Position numbers and translations under genes: made by a program. From positions 88,186-152,185 of the forward strand of contig NZ_FNYS01000008.1 in assembly GCF_900109075.1 (NCBI RefSeq): a stretch of 64,000 bases of DNA, written 5' to 3'. Shown here in pieces: positions 18,099 through 26,460 of the stretch (the stretch's first letter is position 1; each line of letters opens with the position of its first letter). The stretch comes from Myroides marinus (lineage in GTDB: Bacteria; Bacteroidota; Bacteroidia; Flavobacteriales; Flavobacteriaceae). The notes below the pieces were generated by a model. That model searched no databases. It worked only from the letters and a program-made list of their open reading frames with translations, and was not told the DNA's origin.

Positions 18099-18230
18099 AT
18101 ATTATAATTTATTGGCGTGGTAATCTCACTAATGGAGAACTACCAAAGTTATAAGTTTTTAGCATTAACAGAAGGTTTAAGTAAGCTTATTTTCAGAAGT
18201 TTCTTACTTTTATATTCTAATAACCACACT

Positions 18231-18677
18231 ATGAATATTGAAATTAGACCTTATCAAAACTCAGATAAACAAGAATTACTAGATATCTTACGACTCAATA
18301 TCCCTACTTACTTTGCTCAAGAGGAAGCAAATGACTTAGCAGAATACCTAGACCATCACTTAGACTTATACTACGTTGCCCTAGATGGGAGTAGAATTAT
18401 AGGAGCTGCGGGTGTTAACCGCAACTTTGACACAGAATCTGCAGCCTTAAGTTGGGGATTTTTACACCCTGACTATCACAGAAAGGGAGCTGGTTCTCTA
18501 CTGCTTAAACACAGATTAAGTATTCTAACTAATGATAGTAGAATCAAACATATACAAGTACGTACTTCTCAGGTCGTGTATCGCTTCTTTGAGAAACACA
18601 ACTTTACACTAACTGAAGTCCAAAAAGATTATTGGGCAGAGGGATTAGATATGTATGTTATGAGATATCAATTATAA
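18231..18677 (+). CDS. GNAT family N-acetyltransferase
   Basis: 148 residues from ATG at 18231; an upstream in-frame start 38 codons earlier would add residues unlike the family, so I reject it. The start MNIEIRPYQNSDKQELLDIL is a standard GNAT N-terminus; HPDYHRKGAGSLLLKH near 84-99 is the acetyl-CoA pyrophosphate loop (R-x2-G-x-G variant RKGAG). YRFFEKHNF near 122-130 is motif B. Substrate unknown. A short gap separates it from the glutathione peroxidase gene. Confidence 0.82.
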   Translation: MNIEIRPYQNSDKQELLDILRLNIPTYFAQEEANDLAEYLDHHLDLYYVALDGSRIIGAAGVNRNFDTESAALSWGFLHPDYHRKGAGSLLLKHRLSILTNDSRIKHIQVRTSQVVYRFFEKHNFTLTEVQKDYWAEGLDMYVMRYQL

Positions 18678-18748
18678 TTAAGCGTTAAAACGATAAGTTG
18701 TTTACAAATCGTTTTGTACTTTCACATCAATTTAAAACTCACACCATT

Positions 18749-19342
18749 ATGAAAAAGATATTAGCTATAGCAACTCTGTTAGCTATCACACCCTCATTTG
18801 CAAATAAAAACCTTATTAATACCAATAAAGAAACACAAATGACACAAGCCCCAAAAGACAAAAAAAGTATCTATCAGTTTAAAGTAACTGATCTGTACGG
18901 AGAAGAATTTGACTTCGCATCCCTAAAAGGAAAGAAGATTATGATTGTAAACACTGCTTCTGAATGTGGACTTACTCCTCAGTATAAACAATTACAGAGC
19001 ATGTACAACGAATTTGGTGGAGATAACTTCGTAATCGTTGGTTTCCCAGCAAACAACTTCGGTTCTCAAGAACCTGGTACTAACGAAGAGATTGCTACAT
19101 TCTGTGAGCAAAACTACGGTGTATCGTTCCCTATGATGAACAAAATATCAGTAAAAGGAAAAGACATAGCTCCTATCTATGAATTCCTTACTAAAAAGTC
19201 TAAAAACGGATTAGAGGACAGCGAAGTACAGTGGAACTTCCAAAAATACCTAATCGATGAAGAAGGTCACTTAGTGAAAGTAATCAACCCTAGAACGCTA
19301 CCTGACGATCCAGAAATCAAAGCTTGGGTTAAAGGAAAATAA
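18749..19342 (+). CDS. Exported glutathione peroxidase
   Basis: 197 residues from ATG at 18749, which opens a signal peptide MKKILAIATLLAITPSFA. An earlier in-frame start would put 17 polar residues before it. Thiol peroxidase fold: catalytic Cys in NTASECGLTPQYK, Gln in GFPANNFGSQEPG and Trp in WNFQKYLID complete the triad, with Cys rather than selenocysteine. It reduces peroxides, probably using thioredoxin-like donors, in the periplasm. Short gap to menD downstream, but menD has its own -7 box. Confidence 0.88.
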   Translation: MKKILAIATLLAITPSFANKNLINTNKETQMTQAPKDKKSIYQFKVTDLYGEEFDFASLKGKKIMIVNTASECGLTPQYKQLQSMYNEFGGDNFVIVGFPANNFGSQEPGTNEEIATFCEQNYGVSFPMMNKISVKGKDIAPIYEFLTKKSKNGLEDSEVQWNFQKYLIDEEGHLVKVINPRTLPDDPEIKAWVKGK

Positions 19343-19377
19343 GTCGTTTTGCATATCTAATACATAGCGTTTGTTCG

Positions 19378-19385
19378 TATCTTTG
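19378..19385 (+). promoter_or_regulatory. -7 box of menD
   Basis: TATCTTTG matches TAnnTTTG exactly, 17 nt before the menD ATG; the leader would be about 11 nt. Confidence 0.42.
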
Positions 19386-19402
19386 GGTTTTACTTTTAAA
19401 TT

Positions 19403-21058
19403 ATGAACTATCCACAAATAGAACTAGCGCAAAGTATTATTGAAATTTGTAAAGCAAAGAATATTCAACATATAATCATATCACCAGGATCACGCAATGC
19501 CCCATTAACTATAGGGTTTGCTAGTGATCCTTTTTTTACATGTTACAGTCTAGCTGATGAGCGATGTGCTGCTTTCTTCGGTATGGGTATTGCTCAACAG
19601 AACGAATTCCCAGTAGCCCTAGTATGTACATCAGGTTCAGCATTACTAAACTACTACCCTGCCGTAGCTGAGGCTTTCTATAGCCAGATTCCTATGGTGA
19701 TTATCTCGGCTGACAGACCTACTTCTAAGATAGATATCGGTGATGGACAGACTATCAGACAACGCAATGTATATGATAACCATATCATGTACAATGCCAA
19801 TCTTACAGAAGAGGCTAATCAAGAGAATGATATCTTAATCAATACAGCGATTAATACAGCGATAGCTCAGAAAGGTCCTGTACATATCAACGCTCCTTTT
19901 GAAGAACCTCTATACAATACGTTAGATGCCTTAACAGTTAATCCTACTATTATTGATATAGAAGAACTTCCTCAACAATATATAGAGTACGATCAGTATA
20001 TAGAAGACTACAAAAAAGTGGCTAAAAAACTAGTACTAGTAGGAGTTAATAACCCTGGTGTTCTAGATAATAGCATTATAGAGTGGCTAGCTAATGATCC
20101 TTCTGTTATCGTGATGACAGAAACTACATCTAACTTGCACCACCCTACTTATGTAGAACATATCGATAGAATTATCACTACCTTCTCTGAAGAGGATTTC
20201 TTAGCCTTTCAGCCTGATATCTTAATTACTTTTGGTGGTATGGTGGTGAGCAAACGTATCAAAGCGTTCTTGCGCAAATACAAACCTACTCAACACTGGC
20301 ATATAGATACGCTAAGACACTATGATACTTATAGTGCTCTAAACAAAGCTGTGGTAGATACCCCACAAAACTTCTTTCAAGCAATAAAAGAGAATGTAGA
20401 AGAATTCGGTGCATCGACTTACAAGCAATGGATGCAAGATATCGTAACTGCTAGAATAGAAAAGCATAACGCTTACCTAACAAGTATCCCATTTAGCGAT
20501 CTAAAGGTATTCGAAGTACTATTTAAAGAACTTCCACACAACACTCAATTACAAATCAGTAATAGCTCTGCTATTCGCTATGCTCAATTAATCAAAATAG
20601 ACGCTTCTAACGACGTATTTTGTAACAGGGGGACTAGTGGGATAGACGGAAGCACTTCTACTGCTATAGGTGCTGCAGTGGCTTCTGATAAACCTACTCT
20701 ATTAATTACTGGAGACATTGGTTTCTTATATGACAGCAACGGACTGTGGAACAACTATATTCCTAAGAACTTTAAAATACTACTGCTAAACAATGGTGGA
20801 GGTGGTATCTTTAGAATCTTACCTGGACATAAAGAAACTCCAGTTTTCAATACATACTTTGAAACAAGTCATCACTTAACAGCTGAGCACTTAGCCAAGA
20901 TGTATCAATTTGATTACTTAACTGCGCATAATGAGGAAGATTTATATAAGACATGTCAAGCATTCTTTAGCTCTAATGATACCCCAAGTATCTTAGAAGT
21001 CTTTACTCCTACTGAGGTTAATAATACTGTTTTGAGTAACTATTTTCGCAATATGTAA
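19403..21058 (+). CDS. menD: SEPHCHC synthase (menaquinone synthesis)
   Basis: 551 residues, normal for MenD. A ThDP-dependent enzyme joining 2-oxoglutarate-derived succinic semialdehyde to isochorismate, the first committed step to menaquinone. Motifs: HIIISPGSRNAPLT near 20-33, VALVCTSGSALLNYYPAVAEA near 70-90 with the family's SGSA, a Glu for thiamine activation in LADERCAAFFG near 50-60, and ThDP binding LITGDIGFLYDSNGLWN near 434-450, with NNGGGGIFR after it. Other men genes are not in the window. Confidence 0.95.
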   Translation: MNYPQIELAQSIIEICKAKNIQHIIISPGSRNAPLTIGFASDPFFTCYSLADERCAAFFGMGIAQQNEFPVALVCTSGSALLNYYPAVAEAFYSQIPMVIISADRPTSKIDIGDGQTIRQRNVYDNHIMYNANLTEEANQENDILINTAINTAIAQKGPVHINAPFEEPLYNTLDALTVNPTIIDIEELPQQYIEYDQYIEDYKKVAKKLVLVGVNNPGVLDNSIIEWLANDPSVIVMTETTSNLHHPTYVEHIDRIITTFSEEDFLAFQPDILITFGGMVVSKRIKAFLRKYKPTQHWHIDTLRHYDTYSALNKAVVDTPQNFFQAIKENVEEFGASTYKQWMQDIVTARIEKHNAYLTSIPFSDLKVFEVLFKELPHNTQLQISNSSAIRYAQLIKIDASNDVFCNRGTSGIDGSTSTAIGAAVASDKPTLLITGDIGFLYDSNGLWNNYIPKNFKILLLNNGGGGIFRILPGHKETPVFNTYFETSHHLTAEHLAKMYQFDYLTAHNEEDLYKTCQAFFSSNDTPSILEVFTPTEVNNTVLSNYFRNM

Positions 21059-21125
21059 TTTTAACAAACAATAATGTACGCGTAATGAAATTTTATGTAT
21101 CTTGTACTCAATAAAAAAGAAAATT

Positions 21126-21470
21126 ATGAGTAAAAGAGACGAATTAATTCAAAAGTACGCTGCTGATTTAAAAGACAAGTGTGGTGTAACAGCTAATATG
21201 GATTTATTAACTGCTGTAACTATCGGATGTGGGCCTTCTATCTACAACCAAGATTCATCTACTGTAGCTGGTTCTTCAGAATCTGAATTAGCAACTGTAA
21301 AGAATAATTTCTTAATTAAGAAACTTGGTCTTAAAGATGGTCCTGAATTAGATAAAGGTATCCAAGCTGTGATGGACAAATATGGTCAATCAAACAGAAA
21401 CAAATACAGAGCAGTAGTTTACTATCTATTAACTGTTCACTTCAAGAAAGAAAGTGTTTACAAGAAATAA
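21126..21470 (+). CDS. DUF2853 family protein
   Basis: 114 residues from ATG at 21126; the frame opens 8 codons earlier at a non-ATG codon, which I reject. Sequence features KYAADLKDKCGV near the N-terminus, CGPSIYNQDSSTVAGSSESELATVKNNFLIKKLGL in the middle and a KYRAVVYYLL helix near the end match DUF2853, small helical cytosolic proteins of unknown role. Ends at a strong terminator; appears monocistronic. Confidence 0.82.
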   Translation: MSKRDELIQKYAADLKDKCGVTANMDLLTAVTIGCGPSIYNQDSSTVAGSSESELATVKNNFLIKKLGLKDGPELDKGIQAVMDKYGQSNRNKYRAVVYYLLTVHFKKESVYKK

Positions 21471-21496
21471 TATAACGTAAATATATAATGTACTTT

Positions 21497-21530
21497 AAAA
21501 GGAGTTGTTTTTATCACAACTCCTTTTTTT
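21497..21530 (+). terminator. Intrinsic terminator after DUF2853 gene
   Basis: AAAAGGAGTTGT (21497-21508) pairs perfectly with ACAACTCCTTTT (21516-21527), followed by more T. Confidence 0.92.
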
Positions 21531-21559
21531 GTGTTTTATAATTCCAAAATTAGTATGCA

Positions 21560-21712
21560 TAAAAAAACTAGAGACTCGTCAGAAGACAAATCTCTAGTAG
21601 GGGTTAAATCCAGATTATAGGCTATCTCAATGCAAACGAATTAAGTTCTTATCAATAACTCTATTGGGCAATCTGGGATAAAAAACCGAAATATATGTAC
21701 ACATATTTCGAA
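21560..21712 (-). ncRNA. Candidate structured RNA, possibly 6S-type
   Basis: The minus strand reads: hairpin CGAAATAT/ATATTTCG (21688-21710), then a long hairpin closed by ATCC-AGATT against AATCTGGAT (21612-21680), then a strong terminator (ACTAGAGA/TCTCTAGT, 21567-21598, with a nested GTC/GAC tetraloop) ending in seven T. The long hairpin contains TTCGTTTG, one mismatch from the -7 promoter box. A long irregular hairpin with a promoter-like bubble is the hallmark of 6S RNA, which titrates RNA polymerase, but I cannot check this against a covariance model. It could also be a structured 3' UTR of the amidohydrolase gene. Confidence 0.4.
21561..21598 (-). terminator. Strong intrinsic terminator of the structured RNA
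   Basis: ACTAGAGA (21567-21574) with TCTCTAGT (21591-21598), inner GTC-AGAA-GAC, and a seven-T tract (21561-21567) on the minus strand. Confidence 0.8.
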
Positions 21713-21773
21713 CTAAAAAAATATAAAATTGGGCTATGAAAAATTATTCAAGTTGAATGTACTGTTTAGTGAG

Positions 21774-23120
21774 CTAAACATTTCCTCTAGAATAAACCTT
21801 TTTTCCTTTATAGAATGTTGCTTCTCTATCTGGTGTTCTCGCTACAGCTTCAGCTGAGCAACTCGCCTTGACAAATACGAAGTCTGCTGATTCTCCTACT
21901 TTAGGCCATTGGCGTTCACCTTTCTCATTTAGAGGCAATACTTGATCTTTAGTAGCTATCTGCAAAGCTCTACTTAACCTAAACTCATCTGTCCAGCCAT
22001 AAAGCTCTGCGCAGTGCTTAGCCTTCTCTAGCATATCGCAAGAACCAAAAGGTTGCCAATGATCGATAATACTATCTGTACCTGTCATCACACTTACATT
22101 GTGCTTATAAAAAGTAGGTATAGGCATCATAGAGCGTCCTAATGGCACTGTAGAGATTACTCCTACTCCATTAGCACTCATCTGTTCTGATAGTTCGTCT
22201 AATTCCTTTGGTTCGATTTGACCTAAGGCAAAACCGTGACTTATAAAGGTGCGCCCTTGAAGAGCTTTATTTGCTTCTACGTGTTTTAAAATATGTTTGA
22301 TAGCAGGAATACCTGTCTTAGCTCCTTCGTGTAGATGGATATCTATCCCTTTGTTATAATCTAAAGCAATCTGAATCATCACGTCTAAAGACTTCTCCAT
22401 ATTAGCATCTACTGTAGTAGGATCAAGACCTCCGATATAATCTATCCCCATCTGTGCAGCTTCTCTTAAAAGCCCTTCACTGTCTGAATATAAAATACCG
22501 TGCTGTGGAAAAGCAACAATTTCACTTCCCATCACATCCTTCTTATTCTCTAAAGCTATTTTGAGGTTTTCTAAACTCTTTAGACCACTTGTAGGATCTA
22601 TATTAGTCTGACATCTAGCAAAATATGTTCCTTGGCTATTCATCAAGTCGATAGCCATTTCGGCCTTTTCTACTGATCTAACTAATAAGTCTGGTAATAT
22701 TCTGCGTTCTAGATCAATCATATCTTTCACAGATCTCCCTGGTTTAGGGTCTCCGTACCAACGTTCTCCATAAAAAGTCTTATCGATATGAATGTGCATA
22801 TCTCTAAAACCTGGTAGCATAAGCATACCTCTCATATCTACCCTAAGCACATTCTCTGCCTTAGTATTACCACTCTTCTCTATAGAAACGATTACACCAT
22901 TGGCTATATATATCTCGAATAACTCTGTCTTAGTACGCCATACTTGCCCTTGGGCGTTGTAATCAAAACCAGTTTCTAATAATACATTTGTAAGTACTAG
23001 TTCATTTATCTTGCCGTAAGTTCTCGTATTACTAGCTTTAGCTTCTGAACTTATAGATGGTAAGAACAATCCTCCTGCAGCTGCAGCAGTCATTCCTAAA
23101 AATTGCTTCCTATTTATCAT
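21774..23120 (-). CDS. Exported amidohydrolase, cytosine deaminase-like
   Basis: 448 residues. The N-terminus (MINRKQFLGMTAAAAGGLFLP) looks like a Tat or Sec signal peptide without a classical twin Arg. The amidohydrolase metal motif is MHIHIDKTF (near 107-115), the HxHxDK variant typical of cytosine deaminase/atrazine-type deaminases. Further ligands: DIHLHEGA near 260, FISHGFALG near 292, and TGTDSIIDHW near 345. It probably deaminates or hydrolyses a heterocyclic substrate in the periplasm. It lies 48 nt after the ankyrin lipoprotein gene on the same strand, suggesting cotranscription. Confidence 0.8.
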   Translation of the reverse strand: MINRKQFLGMTAAAAGGLFLPSISSEAKASNTRTYGKINELVLTNVLLETGFDYNAQGQVWRTKTELFEIYIANGVIVSIEKSGNTKAENVLRVDMRGMLMLPGFRDMHIHIDKTFYGERWYGDPKPGRSVKDMIDLERRILPDLLVRSVEKAEMAIDLMNSQGTYFARCQTNIDPTSGLKSLENLKIALENKKDVMGSEIVAFPQHGILYSDSEGLLREAAQMGIDYIGGLDPTTVDANMEKSLDVMIQIALDYNKGIDIHLHEGAKTGIPAIKHILKHVEANKALQGRTFISHGFALGQIEPKELDELSEQMSANGVGVISTVPLGRSMMPIPTFYKHNVSVMTGTDSIIDHWQPFGSCDMLEKAKHCAELYGWTDEFRLSRALQIATKDQVLPLNEKGERQWPKVGESADFVFVKASCSAEAVARTPDREATFYKGKKVYSRGNV

Positions 23121-23168
23121 TGTTGTTGTTTCCTATTATTAGTTGTTGTTCTACTGTAATGTATGAGT

Positions 23169-23876
23169 TTATTTGGCTCCAGCAGCGTTTAAAAGCTTAA
23201 TCATACCTTGATAATTTCGCTTCTGTGCGTGTTGCAATGGAGTTATATCATCAGCGTCAGGAATATTCACATTCACTCCGCCTTTAATTAATTCATCAAC
23301 TATATTGGTATGTAGAAGTCCGCCATCACTGAGAACTATGGCTTCCATAAGTGCAGTCCAGCCCAACCTATTTACGTGATCGATAGGGTAACCTGGATAG
23401 TTAACTAATAATTTAACAACATCGATATGTCCTTTTTCTGCAGCAGGAATTAAAGCACTACCGTTATAGCGATTAAAAACTGTAAAATCAGCTCCATGCT
23501 TTAACGCTAATTGTACTATTTCTAAATTCCCCTCTGCACTAGCATAAAGAAAAGGGCTGTTTAATATTTTATCTTGCGCATTTACATTAGCGCCAGCTTC
23601 AATTAAAGCTATAGCAATACTATTATACTTTAGATACACAGCATACATCAAAGGAGTTTCTCCTTTAACATTCTGTATTTCTAAATTTACTCCACGCTCC
23701 ACTAACTGCTTAACAGCAGTGAGATCATTTTTCTTAATAGCATCAAATAAAACATCCTCCTTCATATCTACTACTTCATTATCTGAATTAGTCAAATTAT
23801 TATCTGTAGAGTTACAAGCAATCGTTGTACCTGTTACTAGACTAATAAAAAGCAATAATGTTATTCTTCTTATCAT
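23169..23876 (-). CDS. Ankyrin-repeat lipoprotein
   Basis: 235 residues. A type II signal peptide ends in TIAC (residue 21), giving a lipid-anchored protein. Ankyrin repeats fill residues about 45-235 (e.g. GETPLMYAVYLKYNSIAIALIEAGANVN, NSPFLYASAEGNLEIVQLALKHGAD). Ankyrin repeats bind proteins; small periplasmic ankyrin proteins often accompany an enzyme (AnkB with catalase is a known case). Here the next gene is the exported amidohydrolase, so a chaperone or protector role for it is a guess. Own -7 box at 23905-23912. Confidence 0.82.
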   Translation of the reverse strand: MIRRITLLLFISLVTGTTIACNSTDNNLTNSDNEVVDMKEDVLFDAIKKNDLTAVKQLVERGVNLEIQNVKGETPLMYAVYLKYNSIAIALIEAGANVNAQDKILNSPFLYASAEGNLEIVQLALKHGADFTVFNRYNGSALIPAAEKGHIDVVKLLVNYPGYPIDHVNRLGWTALMEAIVLSDGGLLHTNIVDELIKGGVNVNIPDADDITPLQHAQKRNYQGMIKLLNAAGAK

Positions 23877-23904
23877 AGAATTAATTACTTAATAACTTCT
23901 CTTA

Positions 23905-23912
23905 CAAAGATA
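23905..23912 (-). promoter_or_regulatory. -7 box of the ankyrin/amidohydrolase unit
   Basis: TATCTTTG on the minus strand, an exact TAnnTTTG match; leader about 22 nt. Confidence 0.4.
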
Positions 23913-23944
23913 AAAGTACTGATAAGAAGGAGGTTGTAATACAC

Positions 23945-24817
23945 TTATAGATTATTGGAGTTTTTATAACTCAACCTAAATTCACCAGGAGTCATTCCTA
24001 ATTGTTTCTTGAAAAAGTTATTAAAATAACTTGTATCATTAAACGACAATGAGAACGCTATCTCTTTAATTGAGATATTGGTTGTCGTTAATAATCGTTT
24101 TGCCTCTAATAATAGCCTATTTTGGATTAAAGACCCTGCATTAGTACCAAGTACTTTCTTACAAAGAATATTCAAATAATTAGGCGTTATCTTTAGTTGT
24201 TCTGCATAGAATGCAACGCTACTTTGTTCTTTAAAGTGCACTTCTAAAAGTTCTTCGAACTGAAGTATGTTCTTATCCATACTCTGAGGGTTTACCCCTT
24301 CGTGATATTGAATAAAGTCTTTATGTAGATGTTTTAACAACAAATGGAAGGATAATAAAGAAATTTCTCTATCGATAACCTGCCCTTTTGTTAATCTATT
24401 TTCCAACTCCTCTAAATCAGCTTTGTATTTATTAAATACTTCTGAAGATAACACCATTTGATTAGGTGCCCCTAATTGAAAATATGCCAATGGACTATAA
24501 GTCGTATTTAACGACTGTAAAATAGTAGGCGAAAACATTAATTGGAAGCCTATAGTATGGTTCTCTAGCAGCCAATAATGTACCTGTTGTGGTCTTAAAA
24601 AGAACACTTGATAATCTACTACATCGATTCTTTCAAAATCAATGTCGTGATATCCTCCTCCTTTTTCAACAAAGAAAATAAAGTAAAAATCATGCTTGTG
24701 GGGAGCTAATAGATCGTTTCTTCCTTTTTCGATGTGCTTAAATAAAGTAATGTCTGCTGTTTCTTCTCCTAATATATTAGCAGTCGAAAGCGTCTGTATT
24801 TTATTATTCGTATTCAC
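23945..24817 (-). CDS. AraC family transcriptional regulator
   Basis: 290 residues, starting at GTG (24817). The N-terminal half is an AraC cupin-like sensor (HKHDFYFIFFVEKGGGYHDIDFE near 37-60). The C-terminal HTH_18 pair spans about 185-285 (AEQLKITPNYLNILCKKVLG for the first helix-turn-helix, IKEIAFSLSFNDTSYFNNFFKKQLGMTPGEFR for the second, where the family signature is strong). The effector is unknown. Divergent from the EamA exporter 727 nt away, and convergent in direction with the ankyrin/amidohydrolase genes 68 nt downstream, which it may control. Confidence 0.88.
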   Translation of the reverse strand: MNTNNKIQTLSTANILGEETADITLFKHIEKGRNDLLAPHKHDFYFIFFVEKGGGYHDIDFERIDVVDYQVFFLRPQQVHYWLLENHTIGFQLMFSPTILQSLNTTYSPLAYFQLGAPNQMVLSSEVFNKYKADLEELENRLTKGQVIDREISLLSFHLLLKHLHKDFIQYHEGVNPQSMDKNILQFEELLEVHFKEQSSVAFYAEQLKITPNYLNILCKKVLGTNAGSLIQNRLLLEAKRLLTTTNISIKEIAFSLSFNDTSYFNNFFKKQLGMTPGEFRLSYKNSNNL

Positions 24818-25107
24818 TTATTGCGTAAGGTTAATTAGTTTGATTGACATTTTAAGTCGCTAAAAATAAAGCAAATCATGCTTATGATAAACTATTTTTA
24901 GTTAAAACATCCAAAACTTCACGTATTGAGAATTATTTATACAGAATATAAGTTTGTTTTTACCCTTTTTAATGCAGAATATAATAGATATCTATTCCTT
25001 TTTATAAACATGCCAAAAAAAGTCAAAGTAAAATCATAAATATTAATCCTCTATTTTAACGTTTTTCTCTTTTACTCACCAGTATAATAATCACATAATA
25101 TACTCCT

Positions 25108-25278
25108 ATAAAAAAGAAAAGCTCATCCCGAAAGATAAGCTTTAACTGTGATATTAATTTAGTAGATGAATTAATTATTCTAATTTAAAATGGTAACATA
25201 TTGGTTTGATCTTCTCCGTTAAAAACTACTCCAAAACCAAGCATTTATAGCTTAAAAAGCTGATTATTTCCTATTTAC
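25108..25278 (-). ncRNA. Candidate ~170-nt non-coding RNA
   Basis: A TTTG-N20-TTTCTTTG promoter (minus strand, 25316 to 25285; one mismatch) precedes a gene-free stretch that ends in an orphan terminator: AAGCTCATC (25119-25127) with GATAAGCTT (25134-25142), one G-U pair, then a TTTCTTTTTT tract. Inside, TTGGTTT and AAACCAA (about 25201-25245) form a 7-bp stem enclosing about 26 nt, and AGCTT/AAGCT another. No ORF above about 12 codons. It could be a gene remnant instead. Confidence 0.32.
25119..25142 (-). terminator. Orphan intrinsic terminator
   Basis: Nine-base stem (25119-25127 with 25134-25142), loop CCGAAA on the plus strand, and a T-rich tail on the minus strand (25110-25118). No gene lies directly upstream of it on that strand. 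Confidence 0.6.
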
Positions 25279-25284
25279 CGAGGC

Positions 25285-25316
25285 CAAAGAAAACAATTAA
25301 ATATTACACTACCAAA
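25285..25316 (-). promoter_or_regulatory. Promoter of the candidate RNA
   Basis: Minus strand TTTG (25316-25313), 20 nt, TTTCTTTG (25292-25285), one mismatch to the Bacteroidota consensus. Confidence 0.35.
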
Positions 25317-25544
25317 TTAAAAGGCACTTTTTGCTCCAAAACATCTACTTTTTAAGCTTTCTTTAAAGGTTTATTGCTATGAAATGTCGCTAGCGGGAAG
25401 ATTTTTATTCTATTCATTAGTATAAGAACCTTAACTTCTATTGGCTAATTTTAGAAATTATTATAGCTTTGGAAATTAACCTTAAAACAACCGTTATACT
25501 ACTCATAAATATTGTGTATAACTAGACGCTACTTAACCTTATAA

Positions 25545-26396
25545 ATGAAAAAAAACACTACAGCATCTTCAGTCGCTGCCGCTCTTACCTCTATGATGTG
25601 TGTACAAGGGGGCGCTTCTGTAGCCAAGCAATTATTCCCAGTAGTAGGCGCTACTGGAACTACAGCACTGAGAATAGGAATATCAGCAATCCTATTAAAT
25701 ATTATTAATCGCCCTAAGATTTCTAAATTTTCTAAAAAAGAATGGATGTACTGTGGGTTATTTGGAGGGTCAATTGCACTTATGAATATGATCTTCTATC
25801 TAGCGATACAGCGTATCCCTCTAGGGTTAGGAGTTACTATAGAATTCATTGGTCCCTTGTTCTTAGCCTTATTCTTGTCGCGTAAAGTATTGGATATTGT
25901 ATGGGCATTATTTGCCTGTGCAGGTATATTGCTTATCGTGCCTTGGCAAACAAACAACGTTGATATTATAGGACTAGGTTTAGCCGCTACGGCTGGTATA
26001 TTCTGGGCGTGCTATATCGTGATGGGAAGTAAAGTATCTAAAGAGATGAATACCAATCACGCTGTATCAGTAGGATTAGTATTCGCTACCCTTATCGTAG
26101 TACCTGTAGCCTTGTTTATGGGAGGATTAGAAAAACTAACATGGAGTAGCTTAGGATTAGGAGTACTAGTGGCAATCTTATCTAGTGCCTTACCCTTCTC
26201 TCTTGACCTTGTGGCACTAAAGAGATTACCAGCAAAGACCTTCAGTATCTTAACGAGTTTACAACCTGCCTTTGCCGCTATGTCAGGGTTGTTATTCCTA
26301 AAAGAACATTTAACTCTTATGCAGTGGATATCTATAGCATGTGTAATTACAGCAAGTGTAGGTTCTACTATATTTAGTACTAAAAAAGAAGCTTAA
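25545..26396 (+). CDS. EamA/RhtA-type exporter
   Basis: 283 residues with about ten hydrophobic segments in two five-helix halves, the EamA (DMT) layout. GATGTTALRIGISAILL near 36-52, YLAIQRIPLGLGVTIEFIGPLFLAL near 85-109 and DLVALKRLPAKTFSILTSLQPAFAAMSGLLFLKE near 225-258 match RhtA, an inner-membrane threonine/homoserine exporter. The actual substrate is unknown. It ends at a 26-bp perfect hairpin shared with the converging gene. Confidence 0.82.
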   Translation: MKKNTTASSVAAALTSMMCVQGGASVAKQLFPVVGATGTTALRIGISAILLNIINRPKISKFSKKEWMYCGLFGGSIALMNMIFYLAIQRIPLGLGVTIEFIGPLFLALFLSRKVLDIVWALFACAGILLIVPWQTNNVDIIGLGLAATAGIFWACYIVMGSKVSKEMNTNHAVSVGLVFATLIVVPVALFMGGLEKLTWSSLGLGVLVAILSSALPFSLDLVALKRLPAKTFSILTSLQPAFAAMSGLLFLKEHLTLMQWISIACVITASVGSTIFSTKKEA

Positions 26397-26404
26397 ACAA
26401 GCTA

Positions 26405-26460
26405 AATGATAAAAGTAAAGGCGATTCTGATGATTCAGAATCGCCTTTACTTTTATCATT
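26405..26460. terminator. Perfect 26-bp inverted repeat, bidirectional terminator
   Basis: Arms 26405-26430 and 26435-26460 are perfectly complementary with a TGAT loop. The outer arm supplies T-rich tails in both directions. It overlaps the stop codon of the minus-strand gene at 26459. Confidence 0.85.

Larger units (their letters stand above)
24818..25544. other. Gene-free stretch between AraC regulator and EamA exporter
   Basis: 727 nt with no convincing ORF. It holds the candidate RNA at 25108-25278 and its promoter (25285-25316). 24818-25105 and 25320-25544 are AT-rich and show nothing I can name; the promoters of the two flanking genes must lie at its ends. Confidence 0.5.
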
